DNA of 43,724 bases, from contig JANXVU010000181.1 of NCBI GenBank assembly GCA_025351485.1, forward strand, positions 1 to 43,724, read 5' to 3'. Source of the DNA: Candidatus Eiseniibacteriota bacterium. GTDB lineage: Bacteria > Eisenbacteria > RBG-16-71-46 > JACRLI01. Each line of letters opens with the position of its first letter. Positions within the stretch are counted from its first letter, which is position 1. The position numbers were made by a program, and so were the translations under genes. Below, piece after piece: positions 31,974 to 39,503 of this stretch. The notes below the pieces were generated by a model, which saw nothing but the letters and a program-made list of their open reading frames with translations, was not told the DNA's origin and searched no databases.

Positions 31974-32269
31974 GGGGCCCGCTCGGATGGCAGGATCTGG
32001 CCGTCGGGGCCATCGCGCTCGTCGCGCTGGCCTCCCTGGTGCGGGGATTTTTCAAGCGCCGGAATTCCTCCACGCCGGCCTGTGACGACTGCCCCGGCTG
32101 TGCCGTTTCTCGGAACAGCGCCTCCCCTCCCGCCCCACCGCAGTTCATCCCCTTGTCGGATCTCTCCGACGGCCCGCCCCGCAGAATGCCGGGCGGCCCC
32201 GGCCCGGGCCAACAGGACCCCCCGGCATCTCCACCGCCTTCTGCGCATCCAAACTCCTCATCCAGTTGA
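31970..32269 (+). CDS. FeoB-associated Cys-rich membrane protein
   Basis: A 99-residue protein with one N-terminal TM helix (about 10-27), a basic stretch 'FFKRRN', then a Cys cluster 'CDDCPGC' and a Pro/Ser-rich tail. This is the layout of the FeoB_associated (PF12669) proteins, which take the place of FeoC in many phyla. ATG 31970 overlaps the feoB TGA by four bases, so it is translated with FeoB. The tail (about 50-99) is longer and more Pro-rich than in typical members, which are about 50-60 residues. Role in Fe(II) uptake is inferred from linkage. Confidence 0.78.
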   Translation: MRGPLGWQDLAVGAIALVALASLVRGFFKRRNSSTPACDDCPGCAVSRNSASPPAPPQFIPLSDLSDGPPRRMPGGPGPGQQDPPASPPPSAHPNSSSS

Positions 32270-32321
32270 GTCGGCGGGCCCATGGGTCCGCAGAAGTCTG
32301 TCCGCATCCGCAGGAGGAAGC

Positions 32322-33221
32322 ATGTCCATCCGGCCCGTGAAACGAATCGCACAGTCCAGGCCCACCGTGGAAGGCGCCGGCGTCAAGCTGCGCCGGGCGT
32401 TCGGCTTCGGGGACACGGCGGAGACCGATCCCTTCCTGTTATTCGACGACTTCCGCAACGAGCGGCCGGCCGATTACCTTGCGGGCTTCCCGTGGCACCC
32501 CCACCGCGGGATCGAGACCATCACCTATGTCCTGTCCGGCGTGGTGGAACACGGCGACAGCCTGGGCAATCGCGGAAGCCTTGGCGCCGGGGACGTGCAG
32601 TGGATGACGGCAGGAAGCGGGATCCTGCACCAGGAGATGCCACAGGGGGATGCGACAGGGCGCATGCACGGATTCCAGTTGTGGGCGAACCTGCCCTCCA
32701 GCCTGAAGATGACGGCCCCTCGCTACCAGGACGTGAAGGGCGGCGAAATCCCCGAGATCGTGGACGACGACGGCACCCGCGTGCGCGTCGTTTGCGGCAG
32801 CTTCTGGGGCAAGACCAGCCCGGTGGACGGCATCGCGGCCGATCCCAGCTATCTGGACGTGTTCGTGCCCGCGGGCCGGCGCAGGACACTTCCGGTGGAC
32901 ACGCGCCGCCATGCTTTCGCCTACGTGTTCGAAGGGGGCGGATCGTTCCGGGACGCATCGGCCCCGCAAGGGGTGCTCGTGGAGACACCGGGGCCGGTGG
33001 AAACGCTGGTGCGTGAGGAGGCCGGCGACCGCTCCCTGGTGCTGTTCGACGCCGGGGACGAGGTCACGGTACAGGCGGGCGATCGGGGGATCCGATTCCT
33101 GCTGGTCTCCGGCAAGCCGATCCAGGAGCCGGTGGCGTGGTACGGGCCGATCGTGATGAACACGCAGGACGAGCTCAGGCAGGCCATGTCGGAACTGAAC
33201 GCGGGCACGTTCATCAGGTAG
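32322..33221 (+). CDS. Pirin family protein
   Basis: A 299-residue bicupin of the pirin family. The N-terminal cupin has the metal ligands H59, H61 ('WHPHRGIETITYVLSG'), H103 and E105 ('ILHQEMP'), plus 'LFDDFRNERPADY'. The C-terminal cupin ('HAFAYVFEGGGSF', 'DAGDEVTVQAGD') ends with 'FLLVSGKPIQEPVAWYGPIV', which is typical. Bacterial pirins bind iron; some (YhhW) act as quercetin 2,3-dioxygenases and others regulate metabolic enzymes. AGGAGGAAGC precedes ATG 32322. It starts 52 bases after the feo operon and may be co-transcribed, giving an iron link, but that is inference. Confidence 0.92.
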   Translation: MSIRPVKRIAQSRPTVEGAGVKLRRAFGFGDTAETDPFLLFDDFRNERPADYLAGFPWHPHRGIETITYVLSGVVEHGDSLGNRGSLGAGDVQWMTAGSGILHQEMPQGDATGRMHGFQLWANLPSSLKMTAPRYQDVKGGEIPEIVDDDGTRVRVVCGSFWGKTSPVDGIAADPSYLDVFVPAGRRRTLPVDTRRHAFAYVFEGGGSFRDASAPQGVLVETPGPVETLVREEAGDRSLVLFDAGDEVTVQAGDRGIRFLLVSGKPIQEPVAWYGPIVMNTQDELRQAMSELNAGTFIR

Positions 33222-33233
33222 CCGGGGGCTCGC

Positions 33234-33257
33234 GGGGCCGCGGGCTCCGCAGGCCCC
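33234..33257. terminator. Hairpin between convergent genes
   Basis: GGGGCCGCGG / CCGC-A-GGCCCC forms a 10-bp stem with a one-base bulge and a GCT loop, between the pirin gene and the convergent O-methyltransferase. There is no T-run. Confidence 0.45.
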
Positions 33258-33264
33258 ATCCGGC

Positions 33265-33927
33265 TTAGTTCACGATCGCCACCACGAAGCCGTCGTAGCC
33301 CTTTTCGCCGACGGTCTGGAGCGCGGTGCAGGTGGCGCGCGGCTCCGCGCGGAGCATTTCGGTGAGCCGGCGGACCCCCTGCACACTGGGATCGGTGCTG
33401 TCGGGATCGACCACCTCTCCCCCGCGCACCACGTTGTCCACCACGATCACGGTTCCGGGCCGCGAGAGCCGGAGCGCCCAGCTGAAGTACTCCGGGTTGC
33501 CCGGCTTGTCCGCGTCGATGAACACGAAGTCGAATGGACCCCAGCCTTCTCCTGCCAGTATCGGCAGCGTCTCCGCCGCCGGCCCCAGGCGTAGCTCCAC
33601 GAAATCATTCAGGCCGGCGCGGGCGATGTTGACGCGGGCCACTTCGGCATGCTTTTCGTCCGCCTCCAGCGTGACCAGCCGCCCCCCCATCACCAGGGCG
33701 CGCGCGAGCCAGATCGTGCTGTAGCCACCCAGGGTGCCTACTTCCAGAATGGATTTCGCTCCCACGGACCTGGCCAGGAGTTGTAGAAACTTTCCCTGGT
33801 TGGGCGCAACGTGGTGCGCCGGAAGCCCGGCGGCCGCGCTGTCGCGGAGCGCCGCATCCAGCGATGGGTCCGAGGGCGCCAGGGCCTCCGTAAAATACTG
33901 ATCCACTGCCGTCCAGCGATCCTGCAT
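33265..33927 (-). CDS. O-methyltransferase (SAM-dependent, caffeoyl-CoA/catechol type)
   Basis: A 220-residue class I methyltransferase. Motif I is 'ILEVGTLGGYSTIWLA' (60-75); the acidic end of beta 2 is 'LVTLEADEKHAEVAR'; the metal-binding 'FIDADK' (136-141) and 'VVDNVVRGG' (162-170) are those of the cation-dependent catechol/caffeoyl-CoA O-methyltransferase group (PF01596). The N-terminal 'HHVAPNQGKFLQLLAR' is also typical. Substrate unknown. GGGAGGATG precedes ATG 33927. It begins 14 bases after the LytTR regulator gene, so it is probably the last gene of the envelope-stress operon. Confidence 0.92.
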   Translation of the reverse strand: MQDRWTAVDQYFTEALAPSDPSLDAALRDSAAAGLPAHHVAPNQGKFLQLLARSVGAKSILEVGTLGGYSTIWLARALVMGGRLVTLEADEKHAEVARVNIARAGLNDFVELRLGPAAETLPILAGEGWGPFDFVFIDADKPGNPEYFSWALRLSRPGTVIVVDNVVRGGEVVDPDSTDPSVQGVRRLTEMLRAEPRATCTALQTVGEKGYDGFVVAIVN

Positions 33928-33941
33928 CGATTCATCCTCCC

Positions 33942-34709
33942 TCACAGCAATTCCTTCAGCCGGGCGTAGCCCGCGCGGCTCACCGGCAGTTCCTTGCCGT
34001 CCTTGAGAATGGCCACCCGGCTGTCCTTGGCATAGAGCTCCAGGCGAGCCAGCCGCTCCACGTTGAGCACGCAGGAACGGTGCACGCGCACGAAGCGGGC
34101 GGGATCCAGTCCGGCTGCGATCTCGCCCAGCGGCTGCGCTTTCAGGAAGGTCTTGCCCTCGCTCCGGATGCCGGAGTAGTCGTCCTGGGCTTCGATCCAG
34201 TCCACGCGCTCCACCGGGATCACGTGGACGTTGGCGCCATCCTTGACCAGCAGTCGCTCCAGGTGCGAGCCCGGGGCGCGGGCGGCCGCCCCCAACGTGG
34301 ATCCGGAAGGCTGCCGTGCGGAGGAAGATTTCTCCGCCCCCATTCGCTCGCGCACCTGCCGGATGGCCTCCGCCAACCGTTCGCGCCGGATCGGCTTCAT
34401 GACGTAGTCCACGGCGTGCACCTCGAACGCCTTGAGCGCGTACTCGTCGTAGGCGGTCACGAACACCACCGCGGGAGGCACTTCCAGGAGCTCCAGCACC
34501 TCGAACCCGTCCAGCTTGGGCATCTGCACGTCCAGCAGCACCAGGTCGGGAGAAAGCTCCCCGATCCGCTTGAGCGCCTCGAAGCCGTTGGCGCACTCGC
34601 CCACCAGTTCCACGCCCGGTTCGGCTGCCAGATATTCCCGGAGCAGCGCGCGCGCCGGGGCCTCGTCGTCCACGATCACCGCGCGAATTCTGAAAACCTC
34701 AGCGGCCAT
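33942..34709 (-). CDS. LytTR-type response regulator
   Basis: A 255-residue regulator. The receiver domain (8-120) has the acidic pair D14/D15, phospho-acceptor D60 ('LVLLDVQMPKLDGFEVL'), T85 and K105. A linker of about 25 residues leads to a C-terminal LytTR DNA-binding domain (about 150-255) with 'VDWIEAQDDYSGI', 'FVRVHRSCVLNV' and 'LPVSRAGYARLKELL'. I use ATG 34709, which overlaps the kinase gene by 11 bases; ATG 34730 is possible. Together with the upstream LytS-type kinase it forms a two-component system. Confidence 0.94.
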   Translation of the reverse strand: MAAEVFRIRAVIVDDEAPARALLREYLAAEPGVELVGECANGFEALKRIGELSPDLVLLDVQMPKLDGFEVLELLEVPPAVVFVTAYDEYALKAFEVHAVDYVMKPIRRERLAEAIRQVRERMGAEKSSSARQPSGSTLGAAARAPGSHLERLLVKDGANVHVIPVERVDWIEAQDDYSGIRSEGKTFLKAQPLGEIAAGLDPARFVRVHRSCVLNVERLARLELYAKDSRVAILKDGKELPVSRAGYARLKELL

Positions 34710-35781
34710 GGATGTCGTTCTCCCTTCCATTCGTCGCCGGCAGGACCAGGCGCACGCGAAACATCTCCGCTTCCCGGAACACGTCCACGCGGGTGACGCG
34801 CGGATCCAGGGCGGCCAGCCGCTGCCGCACGTTCTCGAGCCCCAATCCCTGGCCGCGCCGCGCAGGCGCCTCGGGATCCCTGGGATTCTCCACCAGGATC
34901 TCCAGCAGCCCGTCCCGCACCTGCGCCTCCACCCGGACCGTTCCCCCCTCGATGCGGTCGGCCACGCCGTGCTTGACCGCGTTTTCAATCAGCGGCTGGA
35001 TCAACAGCGGCGGAACCAGGCACTCGGCGGCGCCCGGGCCAATCTGCTTCTGGAAGGTCAGCCGCTCGCCGAAACGCACTTGCTCGACCGCCAGGTAGAG
35101 CTCCGCGAGCCCGAGTTCCTCCGCAAACGCCACGCGCTCCCGGGCTCCCAGACCCAGGCTGGCGCGCAGGAAATCTCCCAGCAGGCCGCACATGTGGCGG
35201 GCCGCCTCCGGCTCGGCTCCAGCAAGCGCACTAATGGAATTCAGGCTGTTGAACAGGAAGTGCGGATTGAGCTGCGCCCGCAGGGCCCGCAGCTCGGCCT
35301 CGCGGGCGGCCACCTGGGAGGCAAAGACTCTTCGTTCCGCGTCGCGCGAAGCCTCGGCAGTCAGCAGGAAGTAGTGCCCGGCCATGGATTCCGCATAGAG
35401 CACCACTCCCGACACGCCCAGGATCAACAGGTCGCGCATCGTTCCGGGGCGGTCCGGGGGCAGGTTCCAGCGGTGCTGCAACAGGGCGCCCCACAGGGCG
35501 CCCACGATGACCCACACCACCCCGGCCTGGACCGAGGCGCTCACGATGGCCAGCGCCAGCCGGTCCGGGCGGGTGGTTGCGAGCGGGTTGGCGCGGCACA
35601 CCCACCATGCGGACAGGCACACGAACGCATAGAAGAGCAGCAGCGGCACCAGCCATAGCGCCAGGTGGCCCAGGGTGCGGGGATGAACTGCCTGCGCCAT
35701 CGCGCCGAGGAGCAGCCCGATGCCGGCCCACGCCGCCAGGTAGAGGGCCGGGCGGAGCCGGCCCATCAGGATCGGGTGCAT
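34699..35781 (-). CDS. LytS/YehU-type sensor histidine kinase
   Basis: A 360-residue kinase with four hydrophobic segments in residues 1-140, a short helical linker, and the His_kinase domain signature 'LRAQLNPHFLFNSLNSI' (His174). The ATPase part has the N-box 'LIQPLIENAVKHGV' and G-box 'RGQGLGLENVRQRL'. No extracytoplasmic sensor domain is evident, so input probably comes through the membrane or partner proteins. It starts three bases after the LiaF-like gene ends, which suggests that protein is the partner. The stop overlaps the response-regulator start. Confidence 0.94.
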   Translation of the reverse strand: MHPILMGRLRPALYLAAWAGIGLLLGAMAQAVHPRTLGHLALWLVPLLLFYAFVCLSAWWVCRANPLATTRPDRLALAIVSASVQAGVVWVIVGALWGALLQHRWNLPPDRPGTMRDLLILGVSGVVLYAESMAGHYFLLTAEASRDAERRVFASQVAAREAELRALRAQLNPHFLFNSLNSISALAGAEPEAARHMCGLLGDFLRASLGLGARERVAFAEELGLAELYLAVEQVRFGERLTFQKQIGPGAAECLVPPLLIQPLIENAVKHGVADRIEGGTVRVEAQVRDGLLEILVENPRDPEAPARRGQGLGLENVRQRLAALDPRVTRVDVFREAEMFRVRLVLPATNGRENDIHGR

Positions 35782-35784
35782 GTC

Positions 35785-36759
35785 CTAGTTCTTGATCACG
35801 ATGGCGCTCCAGAGCAGCGCCCCGGTGATCACCAGTCGGCCCCTGGGACTTCCGACGGGCCGCCGGGAAGTGTCTTCCACCCCACCCATGATGGGTGTCC
35901 CCTGGTACTCCACCACCCAGTCCTCGGGAACCAGGAGGTTCACTCCTCCCATGACCAGGTTGATCTCCAGGCGGGCCACCTCGCCCTCCATCCGCGCCGA
36001 ACGGAGATCGATGTCCCCGCCGCCCATGATCGCGACCACTTCTCCGCCCCGGAAACGTTGCGAGGCGACCTTGCGCGACACGCTGCTCATGAACACGTCT
36101 ACCCGGAGCACGGCTGATGGGTCATAGGCATCCGATGCCGGCGGAGCCTGGCCCGCGGGAGCGGGGCCCTGGTCCGCGCGTGGCGCGGACTCAGGGGCAG
36201 CCCCGGCTCCTGCTCCTGCCCCGCCGGCTGCCCCGGAAGCCTCTGCGGCCGCCGCGGCCCCTGCTGCCGTGGCGGGTTCGAACGGCGTGGATTCGACAGG
36301 CGGAGCCGGCCTGGTTCCCCACGTGTAGGAAATGTGCGCATCCTTGTCCGCTCCACCGGCGTTCGGGGGCCACTGGCCGAAGCGCCGGGCGTCACGCCCG
36401 ATGTATCCGAACTTGAGGTTCCGGTAGCCCCAGTATCCGCGCCGGATGATGGCCACCCCCAGGAACACCAACAGCAGTGGCCAGAAGTCGAATACGCCGC
36501 GGTTCACGACTCCCAGGTTGTGGAGCAGCCACCAGCTGCCAACCAGGACGAACAGCGTGCCTGAAATCGGGCGCGGCCGGGCATTGCCAAGCCCCATCAG
36601 GCGGGCCAACCCGTAGAACACCAGGAGCACCGGCCACCAGTGAAGCACCGCTCTGGCCTGGACCGCGCCCAGGTTGTCCAGCGTGAACAGCACCCCCAGA
36701 GCCATCACCGCGACCCCGATCACCACTCGGCTCGAGGAACGGTAGGAATTATCTGACAT
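35785..36759 (-). CDS. LiaF-like membrane protein (LiaI/LiaF TM region plus LiaF C-terminal domain)
   Basis: A 324-residue protein with an N-terminal LiaI-LiaF-like TM region of four short helices (about 11-107; 'WWPVLLVFYGLARLMG', 'FWPLLLVFLGVAII'). A long Ala/Gly/Pro-rich linker follows (about 150-215). The C-terminal beta-rich domain of LiaF/YvqF type (about 215-320) has 'SGVVAIMGGGDIDL'-like 'VVAIMGGGDIDLRSARM', 'INLVMGGVNLLVPEDWVVE' and 'TPIMGG'. In Firmicutes LiaF inhibits the LiaS kinase during cell-envelope stress. Here the kinase gene starts only three bases downstream and is of the LytS class, so an equivalent control by a different kinase is inferred. The linker is unusually long and low-complexity. 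Confidence 0.87.
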   Translation of the reverse strand: MSDNSYRSSSRVVIGVAVMALGVLFTLDNLGAVQARAVLHWWPVLLVFYGLARLMGLGNARPRPISGTLFVLVGSWWLLHNLGVVNRGVFDFWPLLLVFLGVAIIRRGYWGYRNLKFGYIGRDARRFGQWPPNAGGADKDAHISYTWGTRPAPPVESTPFEPATAAGAAAAAEASGAAGGAGAGAGAAPESAPRADQGPAPAGQAPPASDAYDPSAVLRVDVFMSSVSRKVASQRFRGGEVVAIMGGGDIDLRSARMEGEVARLEINLVMGGVNLLVPEDWVVEYQGTPIMGGVEDTSRRPVGSPRGRLVITGALLWSAIVIKN

Positions 36760-37375
36760 TGGAGACCTTTCCTGTCCAGGACACCGTCCAGACGGCTCCC
36801 AGAGCCAGCATCATGCCCGCCATCGCGACGACGGGCAAGAGCGGCCGCGCGTGGGGCGCAAGAACCGTGACCACCCGGCGCAGGGCGCGAGTCACGGTGA
36901 GCAGCGCCGGGCGTACTCCATCGGTCCCTGCGGCCGAAATGGCCGTGAACGCGATCATCCATGCCCACGCGGTGGCCAGCGCGAACAGCGCCGCGGCCCA
37001 CGCAAAGAGGCTCCTTCGCCTCCCCGCCCGAGCCCGCTCCGGCGCCGCCGCCTGATCCCGCCGGGGCCGGCCGGACGCCAGTGCGTCGACCACGATCCCC
37101 AGCCCCCCGGCCACGATCAGGAACGGCCAGACCACGCCGAAGGAAATTCCTTGCAGTCCGAGGCTTGCCGCCAGGAGCCCCCCTCCCACCAGCATCAGCG
37201 CCGCGCCGGCCCCGGGCCGCCGCTCGGCCATTTCACCCGCGCCGATGGCGACCACGAAGAGGGGCCACAGCTTCCAGGGCGCGGAAAGATGGAATCCTCC
37301 AAGCCGGCCCAACAGCAACGCGACCCCGAACACGATCAGCACCACGCCCCAGACGGTGGAAACTCCCCTTTTCAC
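36749..37375 (-). CDS. LiaI/DUF5668-like multi-TM membrane protein
   Basis: A 208-residue protein with about six hydrophobic segments, starting 'VSTVWGVVLIVFGVALLLGR' and 'WKLWPLFVVAIGAGEM', the LiaI-LiaF TM (DUF5668) style, with a basic cytoplasmic loop near 105-122 ('RPRRDQAAAPERARAGRRR') and more helices after. AAAGGAG lies before GTG 37375; an in-frame GTG at 37393 overlaps that site and is less likely. Its 3' end overlaps the LiaF-like gene by 11 bases. First gene of a five-gene operon with a two-component system, so probably part of envelope-stress sensing. Confidence 0.75.
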   Translation of the reverse strand: MKRGVSTVWGVVLIVFGVALLLGRLGGFHLSAPWKLWPLFVVAIGAGEMAERRPGAGAALMLVGGGLLAASLGLQGISFGVVWPFLIVAGGLGIVVDALASGRPRRDQAAAPERARAGRRRSLFAWAAALFALATAWAWMIAFTAISAAGTDGVRPALLTVTRALRRVVTVLAPHARPLLPVVAMAGMMLALGAVWTVSWTGKVSNVR

Positions 37376-37621
37376 GACGCCGGCTCCTTTCACCTCGACT
37401 CGTTCATCCCCTCGTTGACGTCCTACGGGGAGAATCTACGGCTACGCAGAGGAGATCTCGCGGGACATTCGGCGAATGGCGGAGGGGAAGCGGCGAACGG
37501 TGGTTTCCCGGGCGGGTGCGGGGGGACGCGGCGGGCTCGGCCAGGCGCGGGAGGCATCCGAGAGGATCCGGATCCCTTGAGCAGCGGGCCCATGCCCTTC
37601 CCTGCTCCCCGGACCAGCGGC

Positions 37622-38950
37622 TCAATCGTGCTGCACTTCGGTGCGGCTTTCCAGGAACCGGGCGAGCAGGTGAAAGTCGGACCCGGGGCGGATGAAGCGC
37701 ACCTCGGTGCGCATGGTCGTGGGATTGACCAGTTTGTCGAAGGGCACGTACATCAGGTCCAGTTGCCCGGTGGCGCTCACCATATGGCCGTCCAGGTTCT
37801 CCTCCACCAGCGCGCGATAGGCTCCAATCCCCAGCTGGCTGCCCAGCATCACGTCGAAGGCATGGGGCAGGGCGCAGCGGGACTCGTAGCCGAGCTGCAG
37901 CCCGACCACCTTGCGCTCGTTGCCGGTGCGCTTGCGGTATTCGTCCGCGGCCATGCGGGCCACCAGCTTGCCAATGTCGATCTTTCCGATCGAGATGTTG
38001 CCGTGCTCGTCCTTGGGGATCTCGTGGATGAAACGTTCCGGAAGGATCTCGGCCAGGCCCTCCGCCAGGACCACCGTGCCGAAGGTTTTCTTTTCGTGCT
38101 TCTCCCGGTACAGCATCAGGTTGACGATCTTGTCCACCAGCGCCTCGACCCGCAGGCGCTTCTCCATTCGGCGCTCGCCGGTCTCGGGGTCCTCCACTTC
38201 GTCCTCGAACACCATGTCGTCGTTCACGTCCTCGAGGCTGAACACCATGTTGGCCTCACCGGCGATGCCCACGCCGTAGCACAGCCAGCCGGCTTTCCGT
38301 CCCATGCACTCGGCCACGTAGTACATCTGGGCCGCCTCGGCGTCCGACCGAAGATTCTTCATTTCCTTGGCCAGGAAGTCCACGGCGGTGAAATACCCGA
38401 ATGTAAAATCGATGCCCTGATAGTCGTTGTCGATCGTCTTGGGCAGGTGCACCACCTGGATCTTCTTGGCGCCGGGGGGAAGGGTCTTCTGGTACTCGTA
38501 AAGGAAGTTGGCCGTCTTGAGCGTGTCGTCCCCGCCGATCGAGATCAGCGCGTCGAGCCCCAGATCGACCAGCGCGGAGTAGACGTTCCGCAACCGCGCC
38601 GTCTTGTCCGGGTCGCCCAGGTCCGCGCGGCCGTGGACGGCCTTTCCGGGGTTGGCCCGGGACGTCCCGATCAGGATCCCCTGGGAGTTCCGGTTCCCGG
38701 TGACGTCCTTGAGCGTGAACTCGCGGTAATGCTCCTCGGGATGGAGGCGCGCGGTGACCGGATGGTAGTCCTGGAGGAACGAGTACCCGTACATGAAGCC
38801 GATCACCTGGCGATTGTCGTCGAGGAAACTCACCGCGGCGGAACTGATCACCGCGTTCGCGGCCGGGGCGGGTCCGCCGGCAAACACGATTCCCACGCGC
38901 CGGATGTGGTCTCCCTTGCGCGGGCGTGTCTCGAGGCGGGCTTTCGTCAT
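37622..38950 (-). CDS. 6-phosphofructokinase, probably pyrophosphate-dependent
   Basis: A 442-residue enzyme of the PFK-A superfamily: 'GIVFAGGPAPAANAVISS' (20-37), 'SIGGDDTLKTA' (137-147), 'HLPKTIDNDYQG' and 'ECMGRKAGWL'. Asp in GGDD and Lys in PKTIDND are the residues that mark PPi-dependent enzymes; ATP-dependent PFK has Gly at both sites (GGDG, PGTIDND). It should interconvert fructose-6-phosphate and fructose-1,6-bisphosphate with PPi/phosphate, which is reversible, serving glycolysis and gluconeogenesis. GAGGGGAAG precedes ATG 38950. It has its own consensus promoter and a palindrome near the start of transcription. Confidence 0.92.
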   Translation of the reverse strand: MTKARLETRPRKGDHIRRVGIVFAGGPAPAANAVISSAAVSFLDDNRQVIGFMYGYSFLQDYHPVTARLHPEEHYREFTLKDVTGNRNSQGILIGTSRANPGKAVHGRADLGDPDKTARLRNVYSALVDLGLDALISIGGDDTLKTANFLYEYQKTLPPGAKKIQVVHLPKTIDNDYQGIDFTFGYFTAVDFLAKEMKNLRSDAEAAQMYYVAECMGRKAGWLCYGVGIAGEANMVFSLEDVNDDMVFEDEVEDPETGERRMEKRLRVEALVDKIVNLMLYREKHEKKTFGTVVLAEGLAEILPERFIHEIPKDEHGNISIGKIDIGKLVARMAADEYRKRTGNERKVVGLQLGYESRCALPHAFDVMLGSQLGIGAYRALVEENLDGHMVSATGQLDLMYVPFDKLVNPTTMRTEVRFIRPGSDFHLLARFLESRTEVQHD

Positions 38951-38988
38951 GGTCTTCCCCTCGCGGGTGGTGTGGGTGGTCGTCTTCT

Positions 38989-39037
38989 GCCTGAAGATCT
39001 CAGGCCCGAAACTATCCATTTGTGGCGCGGCTGTCAA
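38989..39037 (-). promoter_or_regulatory. Promoter and operator-like palindrome of the phosphofructokinase gene
   Basis: Minus strand TTGACA (39037-39032), 17 bases, TAGTTT (39014-39009): a perfect -35 with the same hexamers and spacing as the feo promoter. Transcription should start near 39002, inside the palindrome GCCTGA-AGATC-TCAGGC (38989-39005), which could be a repressor site or a 5' hairpin. The leader is about 50 bases. Confidence 0.55.
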
Positions 39038-39092
39038 AGATGGGCGCGATGCAGGGAGTTTCAATTCCGGGAAGGGGCTGCCACGGGGTCGC

Positions 39093-39380
39093 TCAGCGCT
39101 CCAGGGTGCGGTTCTTCCAGTTCCACCACTTCAGCAGCTCCGCCCGGGGCCGGGAGGTGCGGGCAAAGTACACGGCACAGCGGAAGACATAGAGGAGACA
39201 TGGATCCTGCCGGGTCCCGCGCAGCACATTCAGAGCGTGATAAAGACGCTCCGGATCCCTCCGGGCCAGGGCGGCCAGGGACCGGACCCCCATGTCCCGG
39301 AGGTCCGCCGCGATGCTGGGGCCAACCCCGGGTGCCGTCTGGAGATCGTCGAACGCGGCGGGCTTCTTCCTTGAGCTCAA
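39093..39380 (-). CDS. Cdd1-family helix-hairpin-helix protein
   Basis: A 95-residue protein from TTG 39380, preceded by GGGAGG. An HhH motif ('LQTAPGVGPSIAADLRDMGV', about 13-32) is followed by 'LARRDPERLYHALNVLRGTR' and 'DPCLLYVFRCAVYFARTSRP' and ends 'ELLKWWNWKNR'. This is the full Cdd1 ('pathogenicity locus', PF11731) pattern. HhH motifs bind DNA non-specifically, but no function is established for the family. It is divergent from the ion-channel gene and lies 56 bases upstream of the phosphofructokinase -35 element on the same strand. Confidence 0.85.
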   Translation of the reverse strand: MSSRKKPAAFDDLQTAPGVGPSIAADLRDMGVRSLAALARRDPERLYHALNVLRGTRQDPCLLYVFRCAVYFARTSRPRAELLKWWNWKNRTLER

Positions 39381-39503
39381 CCTGGGCCTCCCTGTTGAAA
39401 TCCTCGTTTCGCCTGCGGGGCGGCAAGCCCCCGGAACCTATGATACCCTGCCTCGTCCGGCCCGCGCACCCGCGGTCCCCGCGCCCCACCTGGAGAATTG
39501 ATC

